Part shown: positions 56,815-58,914 of the stretch, piece by piece
Numbering within the stretch: position 1 is the stretch's first letter
Layout of the letters: each line of letters begins with the position of its first letter
Source: Lachnospiraceae bacterium
GTDB taxonomy: Bacteria; Bacillota; Clostridia; Lachnospirales; Lachnospiraceae
Assembly (NCBI GenBank): GCA_028727605.1
Contig: JAQYOA010000048.1
Coordinates: forward strand, 1-58,914
Direction of reading: 5' to 3'
Length of the DNA: 58,914 bases
Notes under the pieces: generated by a model
Seen by the model: only the letters and a program-made list of their open reading frames with translations
What the model was told of the DNA's origin: nothing
The model's database searches: none
Translations under genes and position numbers: made by a program

Positions 56815-58326
56815 TCACGCCTTATGCCCGCCGATTCTGCCGTTTCTGTCCTTCGCAGTCGCACCCTCCTGCAGACTCGTCCCCTTTAAAATGGCATTCT
56901 TTCCAAACTTCTTTTTGATCGACAGCATCGCTTCCTGCATCTTCCGCTCCTTTAAAAGGGCTTCCTCTTCTTCCTGCTGCTTTCGCTCAATTGCCTCGTA
57001 ATCTGTAAATAAATCCAATTGTTCGTAAGTTTCGGTTTTTTTACTGTCTGCCTCTTTTTCATCTATCACATGATTGACTGTGATGGTAAGGCGCCGGATC
57101 AGCAGATCCGGATTCACAATTCTGTCATACAGATCAAGCACCGCTTCTGCAAACATTCTTGCAGAAGAAGTATAACAGGGCAGATTCGCTGTACCATGAG
57201 CATGCTTTGGTATTTTTCTCCCATAGCTGTCAATGGTCACTTCACCTTTGTATTTTCGGCTGATCACGGGATTTGTCAGGTTTTCCCGGTCATAGCCGAC
57301 GGTCAGCACCACCTGATCGGAAGCGAATCCCTTGTCCACCAGATCCAGTGCGGCATCTTCCGCCATTTCCTGCACAACAAGACGTGCTTTTTTACAGGTA
57401 TAGGGCGACTGCAGTACCTGTCCGGAGCATAGAGAACTATTCTCCGGCTTGTATGCTTTGACCAGATCAATTGTACACGGCTCCCAGCCCCATGCATGAT
57501 CGATGAGCAGCTCCGCATTTACACCAAACAAACGGTACAGCAGATCCTCGTCTTCCACAGAACACCTTGCCACATCTCCCATCGTATACATGCCATGCTG
57601 CTCCAGTTTTTTTGCATAACCTTTTCCAACACGCCAGAAATCTGTGATCGGCTTGTGATCCCAAAGCTGCCTGCGGTAACTCATTTCATCCAGTGCAGCG
57701 ATCCGTACACCGTCCTGATCCGGTTCCACATGCTTTGCCACAATATCCATGGCGATCTTGCACAGATACATATTCGTCCCAATCCCCGCTGTCGCAGTAA
57801 TACCTGTTTCATGCAGCACATCACGGATCATCATCATTGCTAAATCATGGGCGCTCATCCGATAAATATTCAGGTAAGAAGTCACATCCATGATCACCTC
57901 GTCAATGGAATAGACATGGATGTCTTCCGGCGCAATGTATTTTAGGTAAATATTGTAGATCCTGGTACTGTATTCGATATAATGTGCCATCCTCGGCACA
58001 ACAATCTCATAAGAAACTGCCAGTTCCGGGTGTTTCTTCAATTCCGGATCGGAAGAAGACTCCCCGATCAGTTTCCTCCCGGGTGCCCTCTGACACCGGA
58101 GGGCATTGACTTCTTTTACCCTTTGAACAACCTCAAATAAACGGGCACGTCCGGAGATCCCATAGGCTTTCAGAGCAGGAGAAACGGCCAGACAGATTGT
58201 TTTCTCTGTCCGGCTCGCATCTGCAACTACCAGATTTGTCGTCAGCGGATCAAGTCCGCGCTCCACACACTCGACGGAGGCATAAAATGATTTCAGATCA
58301 ATTGCAATGTAGGTTCGCTCTTTCAT
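56815..58326 (-). CDS. Y-family DNA polymerase (DinB/UmuC/UvrX-like)
   Basis: YIAIDLKSFYASVECVERGLDP, VYSIDEVIMDVTSY, TATAGIGTNMYLCKIAMD; C-terminal clamp-binding-like QLDLF. Confidence 0.93.
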   Translation of the reverse strand: MKERTYIAIDLKSFYASVECVERGLDPLTTNLVVADASRTEKTICLAVSPALKAYGISGRARLFEVVQRVKEVNALRCQRAPGRKLIGESSSDPELKKHPELAVSYEIVVPRMAHYIEYSTRIYNIYLKYIAPEDIHVYSIDEVIMDVTSYLNIYRMSAHDLAMMMIRDVLHETGITATAGIGTNMYLCKIAMDIVAKHVEPDQDGVRIAALDEMSYRRQLWDHKPITDFWRVGKGYAKKLEQHGMYTMGDVARCSVEDEDLLYRLFGVNAELLIDHAWGWEPCTIDLVKAYKPENSSLCSGQVLQSPYTCKKARLVVQEMAEDAALDLVDKGFASDQVVLTVGYDRENLTNPVISRKYKGEVTIDSYGRKIPKHAHGTANLPCYTSSARMFAEAVLDLYDRIVNPDLLIRRLTITVNHVIDEKEADSKKTETYEQLDLFTDYEAIERKQQEEEEALLKERKMQEAMLSIKKKFGKNAILKGTSLQEGATAKDRNGRIGGHKA

Positions 58327-58404
58327 GCTCCGGCTACCTCCCTAAAAACAATGATGATACCCAAAAATGAACCTGACGTCGTTTATGCGTCAAACAGGAC
58401 ATTT

Positions 58405-58914
58405 CTATTCTATCACATTTCGTTGTGAGATACAAATTTCAAATGCAAAATGCCTCTTTTCCTGTAAAGTCGGCTTTCTTCCGCAATAGTTACCCCACTC
58501 CATACTTTTGTCATATGCTCCAAGTGTAATCTGCAGCCGATCCTTATGATCTCCATCTGTCTGATCCGGCTGTCCCATGCAATCATGAAATTCCATCTTC
58601 TGTACATAAGCTGCCAGATCTCCAAAGATCGGCCGCAGTACCAATTCCGTACCGGAGACATCCCGTATACCATATCTGACAATGTGAGGCCTTTTCGTAT
58701 TAAAATCACGTGTTGCGGCTAATTGACGCAGATCATTTTCCGCATACAGGAAATCATCCCGGCTGTCCTCTTTCCAGTTCCAGACCGGCTTTTTCCCATA
58801 TTCCTCCGGTAATTCCCTGTATTCCTCCCGTTTTACTGCTGCCGATCCACAGTTTCTTCCGATATGTTCTTCGGGATATACGGAATAGCTTCCCCGTCTT
58901 TCCCAGAAAATTCG
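58405..58914 (-). CDS. hypothetical protein, C-terminal part (open at window edge)
   Basis: Open minus-strand frame of 170 codons to the window end: ...DFLYAENDLRQLAATRDFNTKRPHIVRYGIRDVSGTELVLRPIFGDLAAYVQKMEF...; immediately upstream of the polymerase. Confidence 0.5.
   Translation of the reverse strand, partial: RIFWERRGSYSVYPEEHIGRNCGSAAVKREEYRELPEEYGKKPVWNWKEDSRDDFLYAENDLRQLAATRDFNTKRPHIVRYGIRDVSGTELVLRPIFGDLAAYVQKMEFHDCMGQPDQTDGDHKDRLQITLGAYDKSMEWGNYCGRKPTLQEKRHFAFEICISQRNVIE

Noticed and set aside
58372-58402. TGACG-N9-CGTCA dyad upstream of the Y-family polymerase as a LexA box
   Set aside because: Arms and spacing do not match a known LexA consensus; only 5 bp, chance level.

Overview
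Firmicutes-type window (Lachnospiraceae-like by gene content; inferred, not proven), mostly minus-strand. Three parts: (1) core genes: carB (partial), carA, two convergent identical tRNA-Leu(CAG), lspA-like, zinc-ribbon protein, clpX-like, htrA-like protease, glmS. (2) About 40 kb of cell-surface glycopolymer genes (~9.3-50 kb): two polyprenyl phosphoglycosyl transferases, an LCP ligase, many glycosyltransferases, a WecE-like aminotransferase, a Wzm/Wzt ABC exporter next to a methyltransferase and a kinase-like/coiled-coil protein (looks like a split WbdD-type chain terminator), rfbC, an OpgB/LTA-synthase-like enzyme with wall-binding repeats, an ArnE/F-like SMR pair, and a phosphocholine system: two LicD, LicC, an HTH-nucleotidyltransferase-choline kinase fusion, a BCCT transporter, a Pce/CbpE-like phosphorylcholine esterase with choline-binding-type repeats, and a TarI/IspD-like + zinc ADH + Rpe CDP-pentitol set. 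(3) An EF-G/TetM-like GTPase fused to a Rae1/YacP-like NYN nuclease, a LuxR regulator with SDR and PanB-like genes, a patatin, and a Y-family polymerase. Top candidates: the phosphocholine write/erase locus, the GTPase-Rae1 fusion, the split WbdD-like terminator, the HTH fusion with a dyad on its own promoter, and a DUF6077-like membrane protein interrupted by one in-frame TGA. Assignments come from reading the translations by eye; no searches were run.
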